The notes under the pieces: generated by a model | Told to the model about the DNA's origin: nothing | What the model saw: the letters and a program-made list of their open reading frames with translations, nothing else | The model's database searches: none | Part shown: positions 8,405-17,850 of the stretch, in pieces | Layout of the letters: every line of letters starts with the position of its first letter | Position numbering within the stretch: position 1 is the first letter of the stretch | Assembly (NCBI RefSeq): GCF_038433465.1 | Contig: NZ_JAESVF010000001.1 | Coordinates: 744,001-808,000 of the forward strand | Direction of reading: 5' to 3' | DNA: 64,000 nucleotides | Origin: Galbibacter sp038433465 | GTDB lineage: Bacteria; Bacteroidota; Bacteroidia; Flavobacteriales; Flavobacteriaceae | Program-made: the position numbers and the translations under genes

Positions 8405-8513
8405 CCCCTCTTTATCTCCCCTAAGGGGAGAAAATTGCAAGGTAATAATGATTTAAAAACAGCATTTAATTAATAAAGAATCCCCTCTCCTTGGGAGAGG
8501 GTTAGGGAGAGGC
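8405..8513 (+). mobile_element. Short hairpin-ended repeat (MITE-like) between dut and the nucleotidyltransferase
   Basis: A ~109-bp element without ORF, same build as the one at 4548-4647. The left end has the hairpin CTCCCC/GGGGAG (8416-8430); the right end has CCCTCTCC/GGAGAGGG (8483-8501) and then TTAGGGAGAGGC. The internal part shares a degenerate ATTGnAAGGTnATnAT core with the first copy. It ends 2 bp before the ATG of the next gene and leaves GGGAGAGG as a possible ribosome binding site. Confidence 0.7.
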
Positions 8514-8515
8514 TT

Positions 8516-9526
8516 ATGAAAATAATAGTACCAATGGCTGGACGAGGTTCCAGACTTAGACCACATACATTAACAATACCTAAACCTTTAATTCCAATTG
8601 CAGGCAAGCCTATTGTACAGCGTTTGGTTGAAGATATTGCAAAGGTTTTGGAGCAAGAAATCGAAGAAATCGCTTTTATTATTAAAGACGATTTTGGGAC
8701 TGAAATTGAAACTAAACTTCACGAAATCGCAGCTAGTTTAAATGCAAAAGGCACTATTTATTACCAAGATAAACCTTTAGGTACTGGCCATGCAATTATG
8801 TGCGCGCAAGCGTCGCTTTCTGGACCTTGTGTAATTGCGTACGCGGATACACTTTTTAAAGCTGATTTTAATTTAGATGAATCAGCCGACAGTGTTATTT
8901 GGGTAAAACAAGTAGACAAGCCAGAGGCTTATGGTGTGGTAGAATTAAATGCTGAAAAAAACATTTCAGGACTTGTTGAAAAACCTCAGGAGTTTGTATC
9001 TGATTTGGCAGTTATTGGGATTTATTACTTTAAAGAAGGAGCCGAATTAAAAGCTGAATTGCAAAAAGTACTCGATGCCAATATTATCCACGGAGGCGAA
9101 TACCAAATTAATGATGGTATCAAAGCGATGATGGCACAAGGGAAAAAGTTTGTTCCTGGGAAGGTTGATGAATGGATGGACTGCGGAAACAAAAATGTTA
9201 CGGTCGAAACCAATGGGCGAATGCTTCAGTTTTTACATCAAGACAACGAAAATTTAGTTGCTTCTTCAGTAAAAAAAGAAAACGCTACGATTATTCCGCC
9301 TTGCTATATCGGCGAAAATGTAGTGCTTAAAAATGCAACGGTAGGACCAAATGTGTCTATTGGAGACGGAACGGTTGTCGAAAATTCAACCATTAAAAAT
9401 AGCTTGATTCAAACACAAGCTGTAATAAAAAATGCTACCTTAGATAATGCCATGATTGGAAACTTTGCAAAGTTCGATGGGAATTTTACAGATGTTAGTA
9501 TTGGCGATTATTCGGTGTTAGAATAA
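8516..9526 (+). CDS. Sugar-1-phosphate nucleotidyltransferase
   Basis: Makes an NDP-sugar from an NTP and a sugar 1-phosphate. The N-terminal two thirds is an RmlA/GlmU-type transferase domain with PMAGRGSRLRPHTLTIPKPL (NTP-binding loop plus PKPL) and later an EKPQEF segment. The C-terminal ~90 residues are hexapeptide-repeat-like (left-handed beta helix), as in GlmU and GDP-mannose pyrophosphorylases. 336 residues. The exact sugar and nucleotide are not clear. It follows dut and precedes a TPR protein, a common order in flavobacteria. Confidence 0.87.
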   Translation: MKIIVPMAGRGSRLRPHTLTIPKPLIPIAGKPIVQRLVEDIAKVLEQEIEEIAFIIKDDFGTEIETKLHEIAASLNAKGTIYYQDKPLGTGHAIMCAQASLSGPCVIAYADTLFKADFNLDESADSVIWVKQVDKPEAYGVVELNAEKNISGLVEKPQEFVSDLAVIGIYYFKEGAELKAELQKVLDANIIHGGEYQINDGIKAMMAQGKKFVPGKVDEWMDCGNKNVTVETNGRMLQFLHQDNENLVASSVKKENATIIPPCYIGENVVLKNATVGPNVSIGDGTVVENSTIKNSLIQTQAVIKNATLDNAMIGNFAKFDGNFTDVSIGDYSVLE

Positions 9527-9532
9527 AAATAA

Positions 9533-10474
9533 ATGAAGAAAAAGTGTATGCAAATATTGTTGAGTGTGGGGTTTGCCTCGGTAACGATGTTTGCATATGC
9601 GCAAGAAACAAATGCCGATGTTTCTTACGAGGTGAATGAAGACGCTTTTCAAGAGAGTTTTTACGAGTCGCTAAAACAAAAAGGCATCGAAAATTACGAT
9701 AAAGCCATCACAGCTTTGTTGACATGTAAATCGTTGGAGCCCGATAATGTTTTGGTAGATTACGAAATTGGACTCAACTATATGTATCAGCATAAATACG
9801 TAGAGGCGCAGCCCTATTTAGAAAAAGCTATTACCGAAGAGCCAATTAATAAATGGTATTTGGATGCGCTGTTGAGTTGTTATAAAAATCAGCAGCAAAC
9901 AGAAAAGGCAATTGAAGTCGCTACGCAATTAGCGCAAAAAAATACGTCGTATGCCTTGGTGGTAGCCGATTTGTATTTTGATGAGCGAAATTATAAAAAG
10001 GCAATCGAAGTTTTAGATGAATTGGAGGCGAAAGGGTTGTATAAAGCGGAAGTAGCACAGCGAAAGTCAAAAGCTGTTATGCTGAATAATATTACCAATT
10101 TGGCAAATACGTATGCTGAAGAAACTCCAGTTTCGGAAGAAAAATCGTTGGCAAACAACCCAATTGAAGATTATAAAAAACAAATTTTAAAGCAGCAAAG
10201 TCAAACAAATTATAAAGAGATGCTGGCTGTTAGCAGTGAAGCATTGGATAATTATCCAACACAGCCAGAGTTTTATTATTTAAAAGGAGTGGCGCTAAAC
10301 AAACTTCAAAATTTTGAGTTGGCAACCGAAGTTTTAGAAGAAGGTTTAGGGTATTTGTTAGACGATGCAACTTTGGAAAACAATATCTATAAAGAATTGG
10401 TGTTTGCTTATAAAGGTGCTAATAATTTAGACAAAGCAAAACAATACCAACAGAAGATAGACGCGAGCAATTAA
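9533..10474 (+). CDS. TPR repeat protein, exported
   Basis: 313 residues with an N-terminal signal peptide (about 23 residues, ending MFAYAQ) and several tetratricopeptide-like repeats, for example around residues 50-115 and 215-300. Likely a periplasmic scaffold protein. It starts 6 bp after the nucleotidyltransferase and overlaps the DUF4292 gene by one base, so these genes and the EnvC-like gene probably form one operon for envelope work. Confidence 0.82.
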   Translation: MKKKCMQILLSVGFASVTMFAYAQETNADVSYEVNEDAFQESFYESLKQKGIENYDKAITALLTCKSLEPDNVLVDYEIGLNYMYQHKYVEAQPYLEKAITEEPINKWYLDALLSCYKNQQQTEKAIEVATQLAQKNTSYALVVADLYFDERNYKKAIEVLDELEAKGLYKAEVAQRKSKAVMLNNITNLANTYAEETPVSEEKSLANNPIEDYKKQILKQQSQTNYKEMLAVSSEALDNYPTQPEFYYLKGVALNKLQNFELATEVLEEGLGYLLDDATLENNIYKELVFAYKGANNLDKAKQYQQKIDASN

Positions 10475-11265
10475 TGAGATTATCAATGAAAATACTAAGA
10501 AAGGCAACCCTGTACTTCACATTTATAAGTTTATTCTTTTTCTTGTCTTGCGGCACTAAAAATGTGTTGGATGCGGGTGCTTTAAAAAGCGATCTTTCAG
10601 CAAAAAGTATAATAGCTAAACATTATCAAAACGAGTTAGATTTTGAGACTTTGTCTGGACGTATAAAAATAGATTATTCCGACGGAGAAAACACCCAAGG
10701 AACAACGGTTAGTATTCGTATTAAAAAAGACGAAACTATTTGGATGAGTGCTCCGCTATCGGTAGTGAAAGTTTTAATTACCCCAACACGAGTGAGTTTT
10801 TATAACAAACTCGACAATACGTATTTTGATGGTGACTTTTCGTATTTAAATTCATTATTGGGCACCGATTTAGATTTTAAAATGGTTCAAAATTTATTAC
10901 TAGGGCAAGCGGTTTTCGATTTAACTTCTCAGTCTTATTACGCAGCATCGGTAGCCAATAATTATCAATTAAAACCCGAAAAGCAATCGGCTTTGTTTAA
11001 AACCTTATTTTTGTTGGAGCCAACCTATTTTAAAATGTCTTTACAGCAAATTTCTCAGCCTATAAAAAACAGGTTGTTGAGTATAAATTATAAAAATTAT
11101 CAAACTGTTGAAGGGAAAATTCTTCCGAACGAAATCGAAATTAATGCGGTCGATGCAACGCACAAAAACCGTATAGAAATAGAATACAACAGCGTTGAGT
11201 TTAACAAAGGAGTTAATTTTCCGTACAGCATTCCAGACGGGTATAAACAAGTAGAAATTAAATAG
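10474..11265 (+). CDS. DUF4292 lipoprotein
   Basis: 263 residues. The N-terminus has a hydrophobic segment ending in FFLSCG, a lipobox, so it is a lipoprotein. The rest fits the DUF4292 family, whose beta-rich fold is thought to be LolB/LolA-like. A role in lipoprotein or lipid handling at the outer membrane is possible but not shown. An in-frame ATG at 10486 is an alternative start. Confidence 0.8.
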   Translation: MRLSMKILRKATLYFTFISLFFFLSCGTKNVLDAGALKSDLSAKSIIAKHYQNELDFETLSGRIKIDYSDGENTQGTTVSIRIKKDETIWMSAPLSVVKVLITPTRVSFYNKLDNTYFDGDFSYLNSLLGTDLDFKMVQNLLLGQAVFDLTSQSYYAASVANNYQLKPEKQSALFKTLFLLEPTYFKMSLQQISQPIKNRLLSINYKNYQTVEGKILPNEIEINAVDATHKNRIEIEYNSVEFNKGVNFPYSIPDGYKQVEIK

Positions 11266-11266
11266 T

Positions 11267-12514
11267 ATGAGTCGGCAGATAGTTTTGTTTTTAGCGGTTT
11301 TAATTGCTTTTACATCTTTTGGCTCGCTACATGCCCAAAGTAACGAGCAAAAAGAATTGGAGGCTCGTAAAATGCGTTTGCAAGAGGAAATTCAGCAGTT
11401 CAATACGTTGCTCTCACAAAAACGTAAAGAGAAAACAAGTGTTTTGGAAGATGTTGAGGACCTCGACCATAAAATTGGAATTCGTAAAGAGTTAATAAAG
11501 GTTACCAACCAGCAAGCAAACCTTATCAATCGGCAAATAAATAATAACATCAATAAAATTTCGAAGCTTCGCGATGATTTAAAAGAATTAAAAAGTGACT
11601 ATGCCGAAATGGTTAGGAAGTCGTACAAGAACAAATCTCAGCAAAGTAGAATCATGTTTTTATTGTCTTCGGAAGATTTTTTTCAGGCGTATAAGCGTCT
11701 TCAATACATGAAGCAATATACCAATTATCGAAAAGAGCAAGCTGAAGAAATTCAGTCTAAAACATTAGAATTACAAAAGCTCAACGATGGTTTGGTGGTA
11801 CAACGAAAAGAAAAAGAAACGTTAATTGCTGAAAATAAAAAAGAACAACAAGCACTAGAACGTGAGTTGGATACTCAAAAAGGCTTAATTGCAAGTATCA
11901 AAGCGAAGGAAAGCGAGTATGCTTCTCAAATAAAAAAGAAGCAACAGCAGGCAGATGAGATTGATAGGCAAATTGATAAATTGATTCGTGAGGCCATTGC
12001 TCGTGCAAATGCAGCCAATAAAGAAACCTCAAAAGAAACACGCGAAAGCGCTACCAAATCGTCTAATTTTGCCCTTACTGCAGAAGCAAAATTGGTAGAT
12101 ACCGATTTTAGAGCAAACAAAGGAAAGTTACCGTGGCCTGTAGAAAAAGGCGTAGTAAAAATGCGTTATGGAAAACAACCGCATCCAGTAGTAAAATCGG
12201 TTACCATACAAAGTAACGGAGTGCGTATTGCTACGGAAAGTGGCGCTAAGGCACGTGCAATTTACCGCGGAAAAGTATTGGCCGTACAAGCGATAAAAGG
12301 TGGAAACAAAGCCGTGTTAATTCAGCATGGTAACTATATTTCGGTGTACAACAATCTTGGGAAAGTTTACGTAAAAGAAGGCGACAATGTTGCAACCAAA
12401 CAAGATATTGGCGAAGTATTTACAAGTACAAGCAACAACGAAACGGTATTGAAGTTTATGATTTACAATAACAACCATACTGATAACCCTGCGAATTGGA
12501 TCTACAGGATGTAA
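11267..12514 (+). CDS. EnvC-like murein hydrolase activator (degenerate M23 domain)
   Basis: 415 residues: signal peptide (ends LHAQ), a long coiled coil (about 25-265), and a C-terminal LytM/M23 domain (about 290-415). The zinc-binding histidines of active M23 enzymes are not all there: the usual HxH is LKF in TVLKFMIYNNN. This is the EnvC/NlpD state, where the domain activates amidases rather than cutting peptidoglycan. It lies 1 bp after the DUF4292 gene. Confidence 0.9.
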   Translation: MSRQIVLFLAVLIAFTSFGSLHAQSNEQKELEARKMRLQEEIQQFNTLLSQKRKEKTSVLEDVEDLDHKIGIRKELIKVTNQQANLINRQINNNINKISKLRDDLKELKSDYAEMVRKSYKNKSQQSRIMFLLSSEDFFQAYKRLQYMKQYTNYRKEQAEEIQSKTLELQKLNDGLVVQRKEKETLIAENKKEQQALERELDTQKGLIASIKAKESEYASQIKKKQQQADEIDRQIDKLIREAIARANAANKETSKETRESATKSSNFALTAEAKLVDTDFRANKGKLPWPVEKGVVKMRYGKQPHPVVKSVTIQSNGVRIATESGAKARAIYRGKVLAVQAIKGGNKAVLIQHGNYISVYNNLGKVYVKEGDNVATKQDIGEVFTSTSNNETVLKFMIYNNNHTDNPANWIYRM

Positions 12515-12844
12515 GCTTCTACATTTAAAATGTTAAAAACGCAAAACATGATAAATATCATGTTTTATGAAATTTAACCCCTTTATTTTAGCAGAAATTT
12601 AATTGAAACGATAGTTATTTAAATTTTGTAAAGTTTATAACCTTTTTAAAGGTTGATTTTATGAATTGCTTTTGACTTCGTGGCATTTGAGTTAGAGCAA
12701 TGTTTTGCAGCTCATTTTTTGAGAATTCGGGGGGGTACTCAATGATAAGTCTAATTTCGGTGTCCGGAGTCGAAAATTTTTGTACTTCGATACAAAAATG
12801 TTGAAGTAGCTAAATCTATAGGATTTAGTTAGTATTTGTTAGTT
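12515..12844. other. Gap with no ORF; possible small RNA region
   Basis: No supported gene. The region holds a G7 tract (near 12730), rare in this AT-rich DNA, and an 8-bp inverted repeat TTTTTGTA/TACAAAAA (about 12777-12798) before the terminator at 12845. This could be a small RNA, but no clear promoter was found. Confidence 0.3.
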
Positions 12845-12878
12845 AAAAAGGCTTTGATGGTAACATCAAAGCCTTTTT
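12845..12878. terminator. Strong bidirectional terminator
   Basis: AAAAAGGCTTTGATG and CATCAAAGCCTTTTT form a perfect 15-bp stem with a 4-nt loop. T-runs on both strands let it serve both the + strand envelope operon and the - strand thioesterase. Confidence 0.9.
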
Positions 12879-12886
12879 AGTTTATG

Positions 12887-13399
12887 CTATTCTGTAAACA
12901 GTGCTTTCAGCTCTGTTGCTTCATTTGGTTTTAATTTTCCGGCGAGTACCAAGCTAAGTTGTTTTCTTCTTAAGGCAGCATCAAAACGTTCTTTTTCAAG
13001 TTTACTTTCAGGAACAATTGGTGGTACTGCAACAGGTTTTCCGGTGTCATCTACCGCAACAAATGTATAAATGGCCTCATTCGCTTTGCTTTTATGTCCG
13101 TTTTCGCGGTCTTCTATCCAAACATCTAAATATATTTCCATAGAAGTATTAAAAGCTCTAGAAACACATGCCTCAACAGTAACTACACTTCCTAAAGGAA
13201 TTGCTCTGTTAAAGGCAACATGGTTAACAGACGCTGTTACCGTTACTCTACGTGAATGTCTTCTAGCGGCTATACTTGCAGCACGATCCATCCTAGCGAG
13301 TAATTCGCCTCCAAATAAATTATTTAAAGGATTGGTTTCACTTGGTAAAACAAGGTCGGTCATTACGGTTCTAGATTCACTAGGTGTTTTTGCTTGCAT
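12887..13399 (-). CDS. Acyl-CoA thioesterase (hotdog fold)
   Basis: Releases CoA from acyl-CoA. 170 residues from the ATG at 13399; a frame extension of ten residues upstream looks like untranslated leader. The hotdog signature is visible: NPLNNLFGGELLARMD (with the catalytic Asp), then ASVNHVAFNRAIPLG and the C-terminal FVAVDDTGKP of the YciA/BACH group. Stands alone on the - strand. Confidence 0.92.
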   Translation of the reverse strand: MQAKTPSESRTVMTDLVLPSETNPLNNLFGGELLARMDRAASIAARRHSRRVTVTASVNHVAFNRAIPLGSVVTVEACVSRAFNTSMEIYLDVWIEDRENGHKSKANEAIYTFVAVDDTGKPVAVPPIVPESKLEKERFDAALRRKQLSLVLAGKLKPNEATELKALFTE

Positions 13400-13499
13400 T
13401 GTATAAATTTTCTGCAAAGATATTAGCAATTACGACAATATAAAATGTCGCGTATAAAAAGTTGTAAACTGAAGTGTGTATTTCAACAAGAATTTTTCT

Positions 13500-14546
13500 T
13501 TATTCAGTATAAAAAATACCATCTAGAAACGAGATGATTTTATGAATCGGCTCGATGGCATCTTTGTCAAATGAATTTCCTAAAAACTCATTACTTCCTG
13601 AATCTAAGTATGCGTGATTTCGTCCTTTATAAATCCAAAATTCTACCGGCTGATTGTTCTCATTTAATTTATCTACATATGCTTGAATAGACGTTGGTGT
13701 TGTAGTAGCGTCTTTAGAGCCTACATGACAGAATTGTGGAGGAAAAGCACGTTCGCTATTTTGTGAAACTGTATAAATTGGCGAGCAAGTTTTGTAGTAC
13801 TCAGGGTTGTCTTTTGCATTAATGTTTTCACCAAAAATACCTCTTGCTTTGGCTCCGCCCATTTGCCAGAAAAAATTGGTATCGCTTTCAAATCCGTTTA
13901 CGCCATCTCCAACAGCTGCCGTGTAAATATCTACTGCCGGATAGCTTAAAATTGCTGCTTGCACCTCAAGACTGTTATCCGCTTTTATGTCTGCAATAGT
14001 TTTGTTGGTTGGAATATAGGTAGGAGTGAAGCTTAATACGCCTTCAGAAAATCCTTTTTCAGAAATATTATCTTTTGCATTTACCACCATTGCAGCCAAA
14101 TGTCCGCCAGCGCTATCGCCAGTTACAGCCACTTCATTTGGGTTTCCTTTGTATTTCGAAATATGTTCTTTTGTCCATAAAACAGCGCCCATTGCATCTT
14201 CAATAATCTCATTCATATGGGTTGTGTTATCGTTGGCGGTGAGGAGTCTGTAGTTTACATTACAAACAACATACTCGCTGTGCGAAGCTATATATTGCGA
14301 CATTTCATCCATAATGGATTTGTTGTTTATAAGCCATCCGCCACCGTGGTAAATAATTAAAACAGGGTACGAACTTTTATTTGTTTGCGGCGTATAGATG
14401 TCCATTGTAAGGTCGTATCCTTTTGGACTTGCCCACAATACGTCTTTTGCTTCGGAATATTGATGCGTAGTATTATTTTGTGCTGATGCTATTACTGCTG
14501 ATGCGAATAATACAGTTGCCAAGATTATATGTTTCATTTGGTACAT
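13500..14546 (-). CDS. Exported alpha/beta hydrolase, HSL-type esterase
   Basis: 348 residues with a signal peptide (ends IASAQ). It has the oxyanion motif HGGGW near residue 65, the nucleophile motif GDSAGGHLA near residue 145, and a likely catalytic His in GRNHAYL near the end, as in hormone-sensitive-lipase-like carboxylesterases. The substrate is unknown; acetyl groups on sugars or small esters are possible. A second ATG (14537) is an alternative start. Confidence 0.88.
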   Translation of the reverse strand: MYQMKHIILATVLFASAVIASAQNNTTHQYSEAKDVLWASPKGYDLTMDIYTPQTNKSSYPVLIIYHGGGWLINNKSIMDEMSQYIASHSEYVVCNVNYRLLTANDNTTHMNEIIEDAMGAVLWTKEHISKYKGNPNEVAVTGDSAGGHLAAMVVNAKDNISEKGFSEGVLSFTPTYIPTNKTIADIKADNSLEVQAAILSYPAVDIYTAAVGDGVNGFESDTNFFWQMGGAKARGIFGENINAKDNPEYYKTCSPIYTVSQNSERAFPPQFCHVGSKDATTTPTSIQAYVDKLNENNQPVEFWIYKGRNHAYLDSGSNEFLGNSFDKDAIEPIHKIISFLDGIFYTE

Positions 14547-14646
14547 TCTTGTGTGGTTTATTGTATGCTAAATGTACTAAATAATCTGTTGAGCACAATT
14601 GTAAATTTGTACTTCAGTTTAAAAATGTATGTAGAAGAGTTTTGTT

Positions 14647-15585
14647 TTAAAGCTCGTTAACAAGTAACCAAGCCTCAGCAGACTCGTTGCTTTTTACTTC
14701 ACGAAGAAAGTTTAAAGCCTCTGGAACATCAGCAAAACTAGCATAGGTAACTTGGTGTAAGCCGTATTTGTTTTTCCCAATGCGTTCTGCTTCAAATCCT
14801 TTTTCTCTTAATTGCTGAACTTTTTTATCGGCATTTTCTTCAACTCTAAAAGCTCCTGCAATGATGTGATATTTTAAAGGTTGCTTTTCAACTTTTAAAG
14901 TGATTGAAGGAATTTCTAACGGAGTAGTATCAAAAAAAGTAGCTTGTTGAATGTCGCTTTCAATTTGCTTTTGTGCTTCTTGCTGCGCAACTTCTATTTG
15001 AGTTTCTTTTTGAATATCAACCAATCTGTATCCAATAGTTCCTGCAGAAAGTGCTAACAAAAATATAGCCGCATACTTTAAGTAAGAACGGTCTTTTCTG
15101 CGTTCTGGAGTAAAAGCAATAGGCGTTTTTTCTTCAATTTTTTCAACCTCTTTCTTAATTTCTTCTCTTGTAACCGCTGGAGATACAAAGGAAGATAACC
15201 CAAAAGATGCAGTTAAATAATTGATGTGGTATGATGGCTGAAATAAAATTTTATCATTTTCATTCAACCAAAGTTCTCCAATATTTTTTAAAGTGATTTT
15301 TTCGTTAGCAAAAAGCGTTTTGTTCCATTGTGCAATACTTGCTTCAATGTGTTTTTGCGCTTCTTCGTAACTCACATTTTGCACTTCAGCAATATGCTTT
15401 GTTAAAAGTCCGTCGTTCGACTTTAATTGCTCGTTAAAAGCAATAGATTTTGATGGCGGATAGAAAGCGTTTGTATTATTATGTACCTTTGCCGACTGGT
15501 ATTGTGTGATGAATGAACCAAACCCAGGTACGGTAACACATTCGTATCTGTATAATAAATCGCTTATGTAATTTTCTATTCGCAT
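14647..15585 (-). CDS. HU/CCDC81-like and SPOR domain membrane protein
   Basis: About 312 residues from MRIENYISDLLYRY. The N-terminal ~130 residues match the bacterial HU-CCDC81 twin domains (an HU-fold without known DNA binding). A membrane segment lies near residue 180, and the C-terminal ~75 residues form a SPOR domain (YHIIAGAFRVEENADKKVQQ), which binds denuded peptidoglycan at division sites. So it is a division-site protein with a cytoplasmic HU-like part. An upstream extension of ten residues is unlikely. Confidence 0.88.
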   Translation of the reverse strand: MRIENYISDLLYRYECVTVPGFGSFITQYQSAKVHNNTNAFYPPSKSIAFNEQLKSNDGLLTKHIAEVQNVSYEEAQKHIEASIAQWNKTLFANEKITLKNIGELWLNENDKILFQPSYHINYLTASFGLSSFVSPAVTREEIKKEVEKIEEKTPIAFTPERRKDRSYLKYAAIFLLALSAGTIGYRLVDIQKETQIEVAQQEAQKQIESDIQQATFFDTTPLEIPSITLKVEKQPLKYHIIAGAFRVEENADKKVQQLREKGFEAERIGKNKYGLHQVTYASFADVPEALNFLREVKSNESAEAWLLVNEL

Positions 15586-15690
15586 AAGACAAAGATGTAA
15601 AAAAATAGAGTTCATTTGAAAATACTTTTTCAGTTTTTATTAACAGTAGTTTTTTTTCTCTACTTTTATAATTGATAATCATATCTTTAG

Positions 15691-16806
15691 ATGACCGATA
15701 AAGAGCTTCTTTTTTTATTAACAATGCATAGAGCACCCAAAGTAGGAGATATTACTGCAAAAAAACTCTTACAACATTGTGGTTGCGCTGAAGAAGTGTT
15801 CAAAGAAAAGAAGCGTAATTTATTAAAGATTGATGGTATTGGCGAATATATTGTAGATATGCTTCATCAAAAAAACAACTTTATGGAAGCAGAGCAGGAG
15901 CTTCAGTTTCTTCGGGATAATAATTATCAAGTTGTATCGTATTACGAAGAAGAATACCCTCGAAATTTAAGACATTGTGTAGACGGCCCTATTTTGATGT
16001 TTAGCCGAGGTAATATTAACTTCAATCATCCGCAGCAAAAAATATTAAGTGTTGTAGGAACTCGCCAGATTACCTCTTATGGTATTGCTGCTTGCGAAAA
16101 ATTCATAGAAGATATTTCTTATTTTAAACCGATTATTTTAAGTGGATTTGCCTACGGAGTAGACATTTGTGCGCACAAGGCGGCGATGAAAAATGGTTTG
16201 CAAACTATTGGTGTTTTAGCACACGGACTGAACCAAATGTATCCTAAAACACATGCAAAATATTGTAGTGCGATGGAAGAAAACGGAGGCTTTATTTCTG
16301 ATTTTTGGAGTGATGAAGGTCCGGAACGAAATAATTTTTTAAAACGAAATCGGATTATTGCTGGTATGGCCGACGCTACAATTGTGATAGAATCGGCGAG
16401 TAAAGGTGGTAGTTTGGTTACTGCTGATATTGCTGCTTCGTACAACAGAGAGGTATTTGCGGTACCCGGAAGAGCAACCGATAAGTTTAGTGAGGGTTGC
16501 AATAACCTGATAAAAACACAGCAAGCGCATATGCTTACTTCTGCTGCAGATTTGGTGTATGTTTTAGGTTGGAATCTTGAGGAAGAAGAAAAAAAGTCGA
16601 CTTCGGTACAAAAGCAGCTTTTTGTGGATATGAATGAGACTGAACAAGCTATTTATAGCTACCTCCAAAAACAAGGAAAGCAATTACTCGATGTAATTGC
16701 TTTGGATTGTAAGTTGCCCATTCATCAAATAAGTGCTACGCTACTTACCATGGAAATGAAAGGACTTATACGCCCGTTACCAGGCAAATTATTTGAAGCT
16801 GTTTAA
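15691..16806 (+). CDS. dprA: DNA-processing protein DprA
   Basis: Loads RecA on incoming single-stranded DNA during natural transformation. 371 residues: N-terminal HhH-like domain, a Rossmann-like core with the family motif VVGTRQITSYG and SGFAYGVDICAHKAA, EGPERNNFLKRNRIIAG, and a C-terminal winged-helix (DML1-like) domain. Divergent from the SPOR protein and convergent with trpS, with a gap of three bases. Confidence 0.95.
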   Translation: MTDKELLFLLTMHRAPKVGDITAKKLLQHCGCAEEVFKEKKRNLLKIDGIGEYIVDMLHQKNNFMEAEQELQFLRDNNYQVVSYYEEEYPRNLRHCVDGPILMFSRGNINFNHPQQKILSVVGTRQITSYGIAACEKFIEDISYFKPIILSGFAYGVDICAHKAAMKNGLQTIGVLAHGLNQMYPKTHAKYCSAMEENGGFISDFWSDEGPERNNFLKRNRIIAGMADATIVIESASKGGSLVTADIAASYNREVFAVPGRATDKFSEGCNNLIKTQQAHMLTSAADLVYVLGWNLEEEEKKSTSVQKQLFVDMNETEQAIYSYLQKQGKQLLDVIALDCKLPIHQISATLLTMEMKGLIRPLPGKLFEAV

Positions 16807-16809
16807 AGC

Positions 16810-17778
16810 TTAATATCCTATTTTACTGCGAACTCTTCCCAGTACTTCATTGGCTACTTTTCTTGCTTTTTCTGCACCTACAGCTAGAATTTCATCAATT
16901 TCATTTAGGTTATTCATGTAATAATTGAAGCGTTCTCTTTCCGTAGCAAATTTTTCTAAAATCAATTCGTACAAAGCTTGTTTTGCATGTCCGTAACCAT
17001 AACCACCTTGTTCGTAATTGTTGCGCATTTCAGCAATTTGTTCTGGCGAAGCCAATAATTTGTACAAACCGTACACATTACAAGTATCTGGGTCTTTTGG
17101 TTCTTCAAGCGGAGTGCTATCTGTTTCGATGCTCATTACTTGCTTGCGCAATTGTTTTTCAGGAAGAAAAATATTGATAAAATTATTTCTCGACTTACTC
17201 ATTTTGTGTCCGTCTGTACCAGGGATGTACATAGTTTGCTCTTGCACTTTACCTTCAGGAAGCACAAAAGTTTCTCCAATTTGCGTATGCATTCTAGAGG
17301 CAACATCTCGTGTAATTTCGATGTGTTGCATTTGGTCTTTTCCTACCGGAACAATTTCTGCATCGTACAATAAAATATCGGCAGCCATAAGCATTGGATA
17401 TGTAAATAGTCCGGCATTTACATCGTCCAATCGATCTGCTTTATCTTTAAAAGAATGTGCAAGCGTAAGGCGTTGAAACGGAAAATAACAACTTAAGTAC
17501 CAACTCAACTCTGTAGTTTGCGGAATATCACTTTGTCTGTAAAAAACAACTTTATTAATGTCTAGTCCAAAAGCAAGCCAAGTGGCAGCAACATTATAAG
17601 TGTTGTTTTTAAGTGTTTCCCCATCTTTTATTTGCGTCAATGAATGCATATCAGCAATAAATAAAAAAGAATCGTTTTCTGGTTGTTCCGACATTTGAAT
17701 TGCAGGAACAATTGCTCCTAAAATATTCCCCAAATGTGGAGTTCCTGTACTTTGTATTCCGGTAAGTATTCTTGCCAT
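16810..17778 (-). CDS. trpS: Tryptophanyl-tRNA synthetase
   Basis: Class I synthetase charging tRNA-Trp, 322 residues, normal for bacterial TrpRS. The HIGH-type motif is GTPHLGN near residue 15, and the KMSKS motif is GHKMSKS near residue 190. A -7-like box TACCTTTG lies on the same strand just upstream (17809-17802). Confidence 0.96.
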   Translation of the reverse strand: MARILTGIQSTGTPHLGNILGAIVPAIQMSEQPENDSFLFIADMHSLTQIKDGETLKNNTYNVAATWLAFGLDINKVVFYRQSDIPQTTELSWYLSCYFPFQRLTLAHSFKDKADRLDDVNAGLFTYPMLMAADILLYDAEIVPVGKDQMQHIEITRDVASRMHTQIGETFVLPEGKVQEQTMYIPGTDGHKMSKSRNNFINIFLPEKQLRKQVMSIETDSTPLEEPKDPDTCNVYGLYKLLASPEQIAEMRNNYEQGGYGYGHAKQALYELILEKFATERERFNYYMNNLNEIDEILAVGAEKARKVANEVLGRVRSKIGY

Positions 17779-17801
17779 TTTTATATTTTAAAACTGTAGT
17801 A

Positions 17802-17809
17802 CAAAGGTA
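17802..17809 (-). promoter_or_regulatory. -7 promoter box for trpS
   Basis: TACCTTTG on the - strand, 24 bp before the trpS start, matches TAnnTTTG. Confidence 0.5.
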
Positions 17810-17850
17810 GGATGTTTTGTAAAAATAGAAACCAGTTTGCGGTAAATGTT

